Origin: Paenibacillus chondroitinus NBRC 15376
GTDB lineage: Bacteria > Bacillota > Bacilli > Paenibacillales > NBRC-103111
Reading direction: 5' to 3'
Length of the DNA: 64,000 bases
NCBI RefSeq assembly: GCF_004000765.1
Contig: NZ_BILW01000001.1
Location: 248,001-312,000 of the forward strand
Part shown: in pieces, positions 43,274 to 51,717 of the stretch
Position numbering within the stretch: position 1 is the first letter of the stretch
Layout: each line of letters begins with the position of its first letter
The notes under the pieces: model-generated
The model's database searches: none
What the model saw: the letters and a program-made list of their open reading frames with translations, nothing else
What the model was told of the DNA's origin: nothing
Position numbers and translations under genes: made by a program

Positions 43274-44188
43274 CTACTCTTGAATTAATGAAGCAATATC
43301 CTCGTAGCGATGCATGCCTTTAAACGTGTAAGGCGTATAGCCGACATGCTTTTTGAACAGCTGGCAAAAGTAGGAAAAATTGCCGAGCCCGACGGCTTCC
43401 CCAATGTCTTGAACAGACATGTCGGTTGTTTTGAGCAGCCAGCAAGCCTGACGAATGCGTCTGGCGGTCAAGTACTCGGTAATCGTACTGCCGATCGATT
43501 GCCGGAAGGTTGCAGACACGTGGTTCGGAGTAAGATGAACGGCCTGTGCTAGGTCTTCCAGCTTGAACGGCTTGCTGTAATTCTCTTCGATCCAAGAGAG
43601 CATGCGTTCAGCCGTTGTTGAGCTTTTGCGCGGATGCACCTGCGTAAGGTCTGTTTGAGAGGTGATTGTTGTCTCAAACCCTGTGCGCACTTGGTGGATA
43701 AATGCCGTGAGGAAAAGCAGCTGTTCTTCAAGCAGCCTTTCTGTGCCTTGATCAATAGCAGCTTCGATTCTAGGCGCATAGAGGCGGAATAATTGTTCGA
43801 GCGCCGTAAGATCCGAACACTGGAATGATTGCGGAGATAACGGATCTTTCCACAATTTGCGCAGAAATTCTTGCAGCGAAGGAAAGGCAGCAAGCGCTGC
43901 CTCCAGGACCGCCGGCTCGAGCACGAAAAGCGAGCGGACATAACTCTCCTGCGGAAGGTTATACATACGAAGACGATGCAGTTGAAACGGTCGAAAGCAA
44001 AAGATAGCCCCCGGCGTCATTTCAACGATTTGTTGCTCAATTATGGCGATGCCTCTGCCTTCATGGACGATAAGAAGTTCCATCCCCTGGTGAGCGTGAA
44101 AGATTTCCTCAAACTCATGCGTTCTATTTTTGAAAAACGATAGCTGCACCGGATGAACATTTAAATTCATGTAGTTCATTAGCTTCAT
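43274..44188 (-). CDS. AraC family transcriptional regulator
   Basis: This 304-residue regulator has an N-terminal cupin sensor (HAHQGMELLIVHEGRG, TPGAIFCFRPFQLHRL) and two C-terminal helix-turn-helix motifs (LEDLAQAVHLTPNHVSATFR; DIGEAVGLGNFSYFCQLFKKHVG), ending in YTPYTFK. The start at 44188 is preceded by GATGAGGAGTTTTCGAT. It is divergent from the GH2-GH88 operon, 121 bases away, and probably activates it in response to a sugar. Confidence 0.9.
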   Translation of the reverse strand: MKLMNYMNLNVHPVQLSFFKNRTHEFEEIFHAHQGMELLIVHEGRGIAIIEQQIVEMTPGAIFCFRPFQLHRLRMYNLPQESYVRSLFVLEPAVLEAALAAFPSLQEFLRKLWKDPLSPQSFQCSDLTALEQLFRLYAPRIEAAIDQGTERLLEEQLLFLTAFIHQVRTGFETTITSQTDLTQVHPRKSSTTAERMLSWIEENYSKPFKLEDLAQAVHLTPNHVSATFRQSIGSTITEYLTARRIRQACWLLKTTDMSVQDIGEAVGLGNFSYFCQLFKKHVGYTPYTFKGMHRYEDIASLIQE

Positions 44189-44309
44189 ATCGAAAACTCC
44201 TCATCGTAATCTAACAACATTTTATCATAAGAGGGCTACACATTATTCGCTTTTTTTTTGGTACGATGAAGATAGGTAATGGAGCAGCTAGAGGAGGAAC
44301 GACTCGTTC

Positions 44310-46817
44310 ATGAAAAAGCGCAGGTTAAACGAAAATTGGGAGCATTACCGTGGATCCTTAGGCGGTGCTTGGGAGGTTTGGCGGTCAGATAAGCTGCAAA
44401 ATCACTATAACGTGCCGTGGGAAACGGTCACGCTTCCCCACACCTATAATGGGTACGACGTAATGGACCCGGACAGCAAGTACTATCAAGGACAAGGCTG
44501 GTACCGAAGCCGGTTAGAGGTCGACAACCCGTATCCGAAAGGGAGGACCTTGCTGCATTTTGAAGGAGCCGGACAGCGAACGGATGTTTATGTGTACACA
44601 GAGAAAGTAGATTCGCACCTGGGCGGATACGATGAATTTACCGTTGACATTACGGAGGCTGTGGAGCGGGCTAAGGGTATAGAGCGTTATGCGGGGCAGG
44701 TGCCGGTGGCAATTGCGTGCGATAACAGCAGGGAGCTAGAGACGATTCCTTCTGATGCAAGCGATTTCAATCTATATGGCGGAGTGTATCGCTATTTGAA
44801 CCTTGTGTATGTGCCGCAGATTTCCTTGTCTAACGTACATGTTGAGACTGATTTGGATGCGATTGTTGGTGGAAAAGCGGACAACGGGAAAGTCAAAGTA
44901 CGGGCTAAGCTCTATAATCCGGATGCAATTGCCGGAAATGTTACTTTGACGATTAAGGTAACGCAGCAGGATGGCTTGGTTATCGGGCAATCCGAAGTGA
45001 CTTTACCGGCGTGGCAGGGGGAGAAAGAGCTCTCAGCTTTGGAAGTGCCTGGACCGCAGCTATGGTCGGTGACCGAGCCGAACTTATATCACTGTTCGGT
45101 CGCGCTGGTTTGTGAAGATGGCGAAACAGTGTTGACGGAGCAATTTGGTTTCCGCAGCTTTGAGTTTGTCAAACAGGGACCGTTTAAACTCAACGGCGAA
45201 CGGCTTCTGTTGCGAGGAACGCATCGTCATGAGGATCATGCAGGCGTAGGCGCAGCGATGAGCGAGGACTTGATCCGTGAAGAAATGCAGTTGATCAAGG
45301 ACATGGGTGCTAATTTTATTCGCCTCGGCCACTATCAACAGTCACGAATCGTGCTTGACTTATGCGATGAGCTTGGGCTCCTCGTCTGGGAAGAAATTCC
45401 TTGGTGCCGCGGAGGCCTTGGCGGGCCGGAATACCGCAAGCAGTGTACCGACATGCTCACAGCAATGATTGAACAGCATTACAACCACCCATCGATTATC
45501 CTATGGGGACTTGGGAATGAGAATGATTGGGAATGCGATTTCGATTACTTCGATCAGCAGGAAATCCGTGCCTTCATGAAGGAATTGCATGAACTCTCGC
45601 ACAAGCTCGACCCAAGCCGATTAACGTCGATTCGTCGCTGTGAATTTTGCAAGGATATCGTTGATGTTTATTCGCCTTCGATTTGGGCCGGTTGGTACCG
45701 CGGTGTCTATACGGATTACGAGACAAGCAGTAAAACGGCTTTCGAGAATGTGGACTCCTTCTTCCATATGGAATGGGGCGCAGATAATTTGCCGACCCGG
45801 CATGTTGAGGAGACCTATACGGGCTTTACTTTTATGAAGCAATCCGAAGGGGCAACGGACGAACGGGACGGGGATTACTTGCTGACCGGCGGTGAGCCGC
45901 GCGTATCTCGTGACGGCGACTGGTCAGAGACCTATTTCTGCGAAATGATCGATTGGTACTTGAAATCGCAAGAGAATATGAGCTGGTTGACGGGAGCGGC
46001 GCAGTGGTCGTTTAAGGATTTCTCCACGCCGGTGCGGCCGGATTCGCCTATTCCTTATTTGAATATGAAAGGGATCGTTGAACGCGATCTGACGCCGAAA
46101 GAAGCATATTATGTTTTCCAATCGTATTGGTCGGAGAAACCGATGGTGCGCCTGTATGGCCATACCATGCCGGTACGCTGGGGAGCTGAAGGTGAGCGGA
46201 AGATGATCAAGGTATACTCCAATGCGGAGGAAGTGGAATTGTTCCTCAATGGCGAAAGCCTTGGCGTGAAGCGCCGCGACTCGCAAAATTTCCCATGCGC
46301 AGGCTTGCGTTGGGAGACAGAACTGCGTGTTGGCGAAAACCATTTGCGCGCAGAAGCGGTTCGTGGCGGTGTTACCGTGAGCGACGAGCTGAGTTTCCGT
46401 TACCAAACGGAGACATGGGGTGAGCCGGCGCAGTTGGAGCTGACGACAACAACGCTGGAAGACGGCAGGGTATATGCAGAAGTACTCTCCTATGATGCGG
46501 CTGGTGTGTTTTGCCCGGATGCAGCGTCTTTTGTCCGGTTTGGACTGGCTGGTGACGGTAAGCTGCTGGATAATCTAGGCACGATTCGCGGTTCGAGGCT
46601 TACACAGCTAGCGTCAGGCCGTGCTGGGATTTATATAGATCCATATGGTGGTTTGCCTGCCGGGATTACGGTGACGGATTTTGTAAGTGCAGGAGGCCCG
46701 GCTTCGTCTTTGATTTCAAAGTCGGGTCGTGATGGGCAGCGCTCGTATACATCTGTTATCAGCGCGGCTTGTGAGGGAATGCCTACCGTTACTCAGGTAG
46801 TTGTAGTGAAGGGTTGA
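44310..46817 (+). CDS. GH2 family glycoside hydrolase (beta-galactosidase/beta-glucuronidase type)
   Basis: The 835-residue enzyme has the GH2 order: N-terminal sugar-binding sandwich (WETVTLPHTYNGYD), immunoglobulin-like domain and TIM barrel starting GTHRHEDHAGVG. The acid/base is Glu404 in GNEND and the nucleophile is Glu488 in FHMEWG. C-terminal sandwich domains follow. There is no signal peptide, so it acts in the cytoplasm. Whether it prefers galactosides, glucuronides or mannosides cannot be told. Co-transcription with a GH88 enzyme suggests removal of a sugar from uronate-containing oligosaccharides. ATG 44310 follows AGAGGAGGAACG. Confidence 0.92.
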   Translation: MKKRRLNENWEHYRGSLGGAWEVWRSDKLQNHYNVPWETVTLPHTYNGYDVMDPDSKYYQGQGWYRSRLEVDNPYPKGRTLLHFEGAGQRTDVYVYTEKVDSHLGGYDEFTVDITEAVERAKGIERYAGQVPVAIACDNSRELETIPSDASDFNLYGGVYRYLNLVYVPQISLSNVHVETDLDAIVGGKADNGKVKVRAKLYNPDAIAGNVTLTIKVTQQDGLVIGQSEVTLPAWQGEKELSALEVPGPQLWSVTEPNLYHCSVALVCEDGETVLTEQFGFRSFEFVKQGPFKLNGERLLLRGTHRHEDHAGVGAAMSEDLIREEMQLIKDMGANFIRLGHYQQSRIVLDLCDELGLLVWEEIPWCRGGLGGPEYRKQCTDMLTAMIEQHYNHPSIILWGLGNENDWECDFDYFDQQEIRAFMKELHELSHKLDPSRLTSIRRCEFCKDIVDVYSPSIWAGWYRGVYTDYETSSKTAFENVDSFFHMEWGADNLPTRHVEETYTGFTFMKQSEGATDERDGDYLLTGGEPRVSRDGDWSETYFCEMIDWYLKSQENMSWLTGAAQWSFKDFSTPVRPDSPIPYLNMKGIVERDLTPKEAYYVFQSYWSEKPMVRLYGHTMPVRWGAEGERKMIKVYSNAEEVELFLNGESLGVKRRDSQNFPCAGLRWETELRVGENHLRAEAVRGGVTVSDELSFRYQTETWGEPAQLELTTTTLEDGRVYAEVLSYDAAGVFCPDAASFVRFGLAGDGKLLDNLGTIRGSRLTQLASGRAGIYIDPYGGLPAGITVTDFVSAGGPASSLISKSGRDGQRSYTSVISAACEGMPTVTQVVVVKG

Positions 46818-46841
46818 AACCATTATTAGGAGGTTATAACG

Positions 46842-47993
46842 ATGAGTGTGAACCAAACAGCAACATGGAACGGTGCCCAAAAGTTTGAAGAAATTTTACC
46901 CCAAGTCTGGGAAGCGCTGCAGGTAAAAGTCGATCGTATGATCGAGCAGCTTGGAGACAAATCACCGCATGTAGCCAAAGAAGACGGGCTGTACGATGAC
47001 ATGCGGATCGATTGGTGGACATCCGGCTTTTGGCCGGGAATCCTTTGGATTCTTCATGATCTGACAGGGAAAGAACATTATAAGGAAGCCGCATGGCGCT
47101 GGGATGAAAAGCTGGAGCAAGCCAGCATTCGGACCAACAATTTTCACCATGATGTTGGTTTTCAATATTTGCCTACAGCGGTTATTAAGCATAAATTGAC
47201 TGGCGACAGTGATGGTTTGCGCCGTGGCTTGCAGGCGGCTAATTTCTTGGCAGGCCGGTTTAACCTGGCGGGCAGCTTCCTTCGTGCATGGAATCAGGAG
47301 AAAATCGGCTGGTCCATCGTCGACTCCACCATGAACCTGTCCATCCTTTTCTGGGCGGCGGAAATGACGGGTGACCCGCGTTTTGAGCAAATCGGCAGAG
47401 CCCATGCGGATACGGTCGTTGACAAATTTATCCGCGAAGACGGTTCGGTGAATCATATCCTCAGCTTCAATCCGAAGACGGGAGAGCTGATTGAATCCTT
47501 AGGCGGCCAAGGGGCAGGGCCGCAGTCAGCCTGGAGCCGCGGAGCTTCGTGGGCGCTGAATGGTCTCGCGAACGTCTACCGTTACACGGGAGAAGTGCGT
47601 TACTTGCGTGCGGCACAGCGTGTAGCGAATTATTTCCTGGCGTGCCTGCCGGAGGACCATGTGGCGCATTGGGATTTCCGCGCGGCTGAATCGCTGGATG
47701 CTGAGCCTAGAGATACATCGGCTGCTACTTGCGCCGCATCGGGGTTGATTGAGCTGGCCGACTTCCTGCCGGCCGTTGAAGGCAATATATACCGCCGCGC
47801 CGCGGAGCGCATCCTGCTGTCGCTTACACAGAATTATGGGACATGGGATCAGCCGGAGCATCAGGCTATTTTGCTAGAAGGCACTGGCAACAAACCGGCC
47901 GGGCAAAACATTAATGTATCACTTATTTACGGAGACTACTATTACGTAGAGGCAATCGCCAAGCTGCTGGGTTGGAAGCAGCGGATTTTCTAG
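46842..47993 (+). CDS. GH88 unsaturated glucuronyl hydrolase
   Basis: This 383-residue (alpha/alpha)6-barrel enzyme has the two conserved aspartates of GH88: Asp104 in HHDVGFQYLP and Asp161 in WSIVDSTMNL. WSRGASWALNGL and RDTSAAT are further family blocks. Such enzymes hydrate and release the 4,5-unsaturated uronic acid that lyases leave at the non-reducing end. It therefore fits downstream of a secreted lyase and importer. It starts 24 bases after the GH2 stop, after AGGAGGTTATAACG. No signal peptide is present. GH105 is the nearest alternative family. Confidence 0.9.
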   Translation: MSVNQTATWNGAQKFEEILPQVWEALQVKVDRMIEQLGDKSPHVAKEDGLYDDMRIDWWTSGFWPGILWILHDLTGKEHYKEAAWRWDEKLEQASIRTNNFHHDVGFQYLPTAVIKHKLTGDSDGLRRGLQAANFLAGRFNLAGSFLRAWNQEKIGWSIVDSTMNLSILFWAAEMTGDPRFEQIGRAHADTVVDKFIREDGSVNHILSFNPKTGELIESLGGQGAGPQSAWSRGASWALNGLANVYRYTGEVRYLRAAQRVANYFLACLPEDHVAHWDFRAAESLDAEPRDTSAATCAASGLIELADFLPAVEGNIYRRAAERILLSLTQNYGTWDQPEHQAILLEGTGNKPAGQNINVSLIYGDYYYVEAIAKLLGWKQRIF

Positions 47994-48025
47994 GGGATTC
48001 ATCTCCCCAGGCATGAATACAAGCG

Positions 48026-48057
48026 ACCGTCAGGGATGTTCCCTGACGGTTTTTTTA
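48026..48057 (+). terminator. Terminator of the GH2-GH88 operon
   Basis: ACCGTCAGGG at 48026-48035 pairs perfectly with CCCTGACGGT at 48041-48050 around a 5-base loop, followed by TTTTTTA. Confidence 0.95.
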
Positions 48058-48080
48058 TGCTCCCTTCACCCAGGCGAGGG

Positions 48081-48304
48081 GAACTACAGGGCACTATTTC
48101 ACCGAAATAGGTCCTTTCTCGCGCGGAGGGGGACTGTGGGTCGTTATTTGTCCGTTTTCTTAAAGAAAACGGGATGAGGCGGTTAAATAAAGCCCTGTAG
48201 TTCCGCAAGAACGCGGAATTGGGCTGTACTTGCTAGAACAGCGGCCTGTAGTTCCCCAAAGGTAGTTAGAGGGTACTCCATTTGCCAAGTGTCTCAGCAA
48301 CACG
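48081..48304. repeat. Intergenic palindromic repeat element, copy A
   Basis: It begins GAACTACAGGGCACTATTT and contains CTCGCGCGGA and TCTTAAAGAAAACGGGAT. An inverted GCCCTGTAGTTCCGC lies at 48192-48206 and a second GGCCTGTAGTTCC at 48243-48255. It ends with GCCAAGTGTCTCAGCAACAC at 48284-48303. The same blocks in the same order occur at 53471-53717. There is no coding frame of note. The element fills most of the gap between the GH88 gene and the MFS gene. Confidence 0.85.
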
Positions 48305-48490
48305 GATTGTCATCCCCAAAAATTCGCTCACACCGGGCTCTTAACAAGCTAAAATGCGTAGGAGAAGTTAACTCCTCCCACAGGTATCTGAATTCAAGAT
48401 ATTTCACATCATCATTCTGTATTATGCAGAAGAGCAAAAATCAAAGTATCATGGTTACGCGATCCAAAACTAACAAAGGAGGAACGCGTA
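48305..48490. other. Leader region of the MFS gene
   Basis: No gene is supported. A small hairpin, AGGAG/CTCCT, lies around 48360-48376. A block at 48398-48429 resembles one at 50055-50086 upstream of the SDR remnant. The ribosome binding site AAAGGAGG ends at 48483. Confidence 0.5.
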
Positions 48491-49657
48491 ATGAAAAGAA
48501 ACACGGTTATTGTTCTTATAGGAGGCATTGCGGCTATGATGGTAGCGATGGGAATCGGAAGATTCGCCTTTACTCCCATCCTGCCGATGATGATGGAAAA
48601 CCATTTATTCTCACCAGCAGGAGCTGGTTATCTGGCTTCAAGCAATTATTTGGGGTATTTGATTGGCGCGTTTCTTCTGACCCTGGTTCAAGTGAATAAC
48701 CGCTCAAGGCTGCTGCTTGCAGGGCTAATCGCCAGTATTTTGACGACTTGGGGAATGGGGGAATTCCAAAGTCTTGAAATCTGGCTTTTGCTCCGGTTTT
48801 TGTCGGGTCTTGCCAGTGCGGTCGTGTTTGTCATCGCCTCCAGCATGATCATGGATCGCTTATCGCAGCTCCAAGCCGGCCTATTTTATGGTGGCGTGGG
48901 AGCGGGCATTCTGTTGACCGGAGTCTCGGTTCCGCTGCTTGCAAAGACCGGCGATTGGATCGAAGTATGGAAGGGATTGGGCTTGATCAGCCTACTACTT
49001 GGTTTGACAGCCTGGTATTTGCTGCGGGACAAGCATTCCGGAGCGAAGACGGCTCAGTCGCCTCGGAACGAGCAATCTTCAGGGATACGTAGGATATTGA
49101 TTTGGTTGACGATTGCCTATGGATTGGAAGGCTTGGGCTACATTGTTACGGGGACTTATCTTGTAGCGTACGCTAAAACGGTTTCCAACCTCCCGAACAT
49201 CGCATCGCTCAGCTGGATCTTGGTTGGCATCGCTGGAGCGCCTTCGTGTATCTTGTGGTCGAAGCTGGCTTCTCAATGGGGAAAAAAGTGGACATTGACC
49301 TTCTCTATGATCTTACAATCCATTGGCATCGCGATTCCGGTGCTTATTCATTCTTCAATGGCCGTGTTTGTCGGCGCCTTTCTGTTCGGGGCAACTTTTA
49401 TGGGGATTACGATGTTGACCGTTTCTTTTGCCAAGGATTTGTATCCGCAGAACAACCGCAAAATAATTGGACTGCTGACCACCTTCTTTGGGTTGGGACA
49501 AATCCTAGGACCACTTATTGCCGGTCATCTGATCTCGGGAAATGGCAGCTACTTGTCCGCTTTAATTGGAGCTGCACTTATCGTTCTTTTGGGCGCGGTG
49601 AGTCTGCCGCTGGGTATTGGCAGCGCTGATCGGAAACAGCTCAAACTGATGCGGTAA
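48491..49657 (+). CDS. YbfB/YjiJ-type MFS transporter
   Basis: The 388-residue membrane protein has about twelve helices and the N-terminal block GIGRFAFTPILPMMM typical of the YbfB/YjiJ branch of MFS. Start ATG 48491 follows AAAGGAGGAACGCGTA. The usual MFS loop motifs are weak, as in that branch. It sits alone between repeat-rich spaces. The transported compound cannot be predicted. Confidence 0.85.
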   Translation: MKRNTVIVLIGGIAAMMVAMGIGRFAFTPILPMMMENHLFSPAGAGYLASSNYLGYLIGAFLLTLVQVNNRSRLLLAGLIASILTTWGMGEFQSLEIWLLLRFLSGLASAVVFVIASSMIMDRLSQLQAGLFYGGVGAGILLTGVSVPLLAKTGDWIEVWKGLGLISLLLGLTAWYLLRDKHSGAKTAQSPRNEQSSGIRRILIWLTIAYGLEGLGYIVTGTYLVAYAKTVSNLPNIASLSWILVGIAGAPSCILWSKLASQWGKKWTLTFSMILQSIGIAIPVLIHSSMAVFVGAFLFGATFMGITMLTVSFAKDLYPQNNRKIIGLLTTFFGLGQILGPLIAGHLISGNGSYLSALIGAALIVLLGAVSLPLGIGSADRKQLKLMR

Positions 49658-50191
49658 TGTGAAAATGAAATGAGAAATGAGTGACCACTCCACTCTGTAT
49701 GGCTGCTTTGTGTAAGTGACTATATACCTCTGCAGACCTTACCTAGCGGAGGGCCCTCGCACAAATGTTTTGGTTGCACTTTCTACAATATATAAGGGCT
49801 TTAAACCCCACCACCCAGCTCTTCATTGTATGAAATACAATGAATTCAATCAAAATAACGTGAAAACCGCTCTATACTGCTTTCTACGCTGTAATTTTTA
49901 CAGCGAAGAAAGCGGCAGCGGCCGAAATGAGGCTTCTATGTTGCATAGAGTACACCATAGATACAGCATCAGCATAGATAGAGAAGGGATTGGCCATTAT
50001 TGAGGGCTGCCATTGAATGAATTCCAACGGAGGTTCTTACCTATATGTATTTGAGATACTCGATATCACGATTCTATATTATTCAGGATATCCATCTTGT
50101 TGTATGATGAAGCAGTAGATCAAGCGAGCAGATCCGATTTGTATAAACGCAAACTACCTTTTAATAGGTAAACAAAGGAAAATATAAATAT
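49658..50191. other. Non-coding gap with a large hairpin
   Basis: This 534-base stretch has short open frames without ribosome binding sites or family features, so no gene is called. It contains a strong hairpin at 49867-49921. A possible promoter, TTGAGA at 50051-50056 and TATATT at 50075-50080 with an 18-base spacer, lies before the SDR remnant. Confidence 0.55.
49867..49921. repeat. Long imperfect inverted repeat
   Basis: CGCTGTAA/TTACAGCG around a TTT loop (49887-49905) is extended by TTTCT/AGAAA and GC/GC after one mismatch. An outer CCGCT/AGCGG pair sits further out. No T-run follows, so it is not a standard terminator. Confidence 0.65.
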
Positions 50192-50662
50192 GAATTTTCA
50201 AAACAAAACAGTAGTCATTACAGGTGCAGCGGTATTGGGAGAGCAGCAGCAATGGAATTCGTTAAACGAGAGGCGAATGTAGTCATCAATGGGCGCCGCG
50301 AATAGAGCTGGCAGAAACAGCAAGAGAGATTGATCCAACGGGGGCAAAAATCGGATATGTAGGGGGCGACATTTCAGATCCCCAAACAGCTGAACGTCTA
50401 ATCAGCGAAACGCTTGCTCGCTTTGACGTTGGCAATTGAGTATGCGGACAAAGGGATTCGCGTGAATGCTGTCGCTCCAGGGGTTACGAAAACACCGATG
50501 CATGCGGTTGAGATCCATGATTATTTGGCTCAATTGCACCCTATTGGCCGGATGGGCGAAGCTCAGGATATTGTTGACGCTATTGTTTATCTGGAAACAG
50601 CACAATTCGTAACAGGCGAGGCTCTTCATGTCGATGGCGGCCAAAATGCTGGGCAGTGGTAA
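50192..50662 (+). pseudogene. Short-chain dehydrogenase/reductase (SDR), decayed
   Basis: The start MNFQNKTVVITGA is a typical SDR nucleotide-binding opening. After about 13 codons one base is missing and the family sequence (GIGRAAAMEFVKREANVVINGRRE) continues in another frame. A second indel lies near 50305. After SETLARFD a deletion joins the sequence to LAIEYADKGIRVNAVAPG and the normal end VTGEALHVDGG. The removed middle, roughly 80-110 codons, held the catalytic Tyr-x-x-x-Lys. The gene cannot make an active enzyme. Confidence 0.85.
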
Positions 50663-50719
50663 GCTGTAAATAATTTTCTGCACCAAGACAAATACTGAAT
50701 GGTATAGGGGGATGGGATT

Positions 50720-51037
50720 ATGCTATATGAACTGCGGATCTACGATGTAACTCCCGGGAAAATGGAAGCTATTTTGAACCGGTTTCGGGATGGTACGATT
50801 AGCATTTTTGCTAAACATGAGATGAAGGTAACGAATTTCTGGGTGGACGTAGACGATTCCAAAGAGCGGTTGTATTACGTGCTGGAGCATGTGGACATGG
50901 CTTCTCGTGAGCGGAACTTCCAAGCCTTTTTCGAAGATCCGGAGTGGTTAGAGCTTAAGTCAAAATCTGAAGTAAACGGACCGCTGCATGAGAAAATAGA
51001 AGTTGTCTACATGAAAAAAGCGTCTTTCTTCGAGTAA
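50720..51037 (+). CDS. NIPSNAP family protein
   Basis: The 105-residue protein starts MLYELRIYDVTPGKMEAILNRF, the standard NIPSNAP opening of a ferredoxin-like dimeric alpha/beta barrel fold. ATG 50720 follows TAGGGGGATGGGATT. It is soluble, with no cofactor motif. Bacterial members often sit beside dehydrogenases; here the neighbour is the SDR remnant, which may have been its partner. The function is unknown. A terminator follows. Confidence 0.85.
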   Translation: MLYELRIYDVTPGKMEAILNRFRDGTISIFAKHEMKVTNFWVDVDDSKERLYYVLEHVDMASRERNFQAFFEDPEWLELKSKSEVNGPLHEKIEVVYMKKASFFE

Positions 51038-51066
51038 AAGAAATCCATGGCAAATCATGAAATCGT

Positions 51067-51098
51067 AGGTCAATCAGGATGTCTGGTTGACCTTTTTT
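51067..51098 (+). terminator. Terminator of the NIPSNAP gene
   Basis: AGGTCAA at 51067-51073 pairs with TTGACCT at 51087-51093, with CA/TG extending the stem, followed by TTTTT. Confidence 0.85.
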
Positions 51099-51240
51099 AC
51101 GTTCCTCCATCCCTCATCCAATGATGGAAGTCAACCAAAGAAATGGTAACATTTATACACATGTTTACTGTTATTTCTTATACTGAATTTCCAATTTTTT
51201 CATCCCTATACTCATAAATGCAGCCCTCTTAACATTATGC

Positions 51241-51270
51241 TTGATTTTAAACCGCACTCGGTCTTAATAT
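51241..51270 (+). promoter_or_regulatory. Promoter before the small membrane protein/FtsH-like operon
   Basis: TTGATT at 51241-51246 and TAATAT at 51265-51270 have an 18-base spacer, in an AT-rich gap (51099-51377) that shows no gene. Confidence 0.45.
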
Positions 51271-51377
51271 GAAATAAATAGAATATATTGGTTTTAATCT
51301 AGTGTCGAAACTGAATCTCATATCATTTTCACCTGTCAGTATTCCTAGCATACGATGTAGGAAGGTGGTGGTGAAAA

Positions 51378-51668
51378 ATGATATTAACAGTTACGGGCTG
51401 GATGATTTACACATTATGGGCCATATTCGGGCTAATGATTATCCATTTTCTAATTTCCTTCTTCAAAATGTTCTGGGAAGGAGCATTCGATGTTACATTC
51501 GTACTAGGTTATTTAAAAGATGTCCTCTATTATGTTTTACCTTTGAATGTGCTTGTAAATTTAGTTTCAATCGATCCCACAGGTTGGATTCTTGTGATCT
51601 TTTATTTCATCTGTGGGCTCGCTGTCATTCTCAAATATTTATTGGATATCAAAAGACTTTTCCAATAA
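51378..51668 (+). CDS. Small membrane protein of unknown function
   Basis: This 96-residue, very hydrophobic protein has about three membrane helices (MIYTLWAIFGLMIIHFLISFF; YYVLPLNVLVNLVSI; WILVIFYFICGLAVIL) and a short cytoplasmic tail, KYLLDIKRLFQ. ATG 51378 follows GGAAGGTGGTGGTGAAAA. No family was recognised. It lies 49 bases before the FtsH-like protease gene with no terminator between, so it may be an adaptor, modulator or substrate of that protease (inference). Confidence 0.65.
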   Translation: MILTVTGWMIYTLWAIFGLMIIHFLISFFKMFWEGAFDVTFVLGYLKDVLYYVLPLNVLVNLVSIDPTGWILVIFYFICGLAVILKYLLDIKRLFQ

Positions 51669-51717
51669 ATAACAAGCGGGCCTTCTTTAAGTTGGTCCCA
51701 GGAAAGGAAGTGAAGCC

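Noticed and set aside
49716-50003. 95-codon open frame in the gap after the MFS gene
   Set aside because: It has no ribosome binding site, an odd amino acid composition, and runs through the large hairpin.
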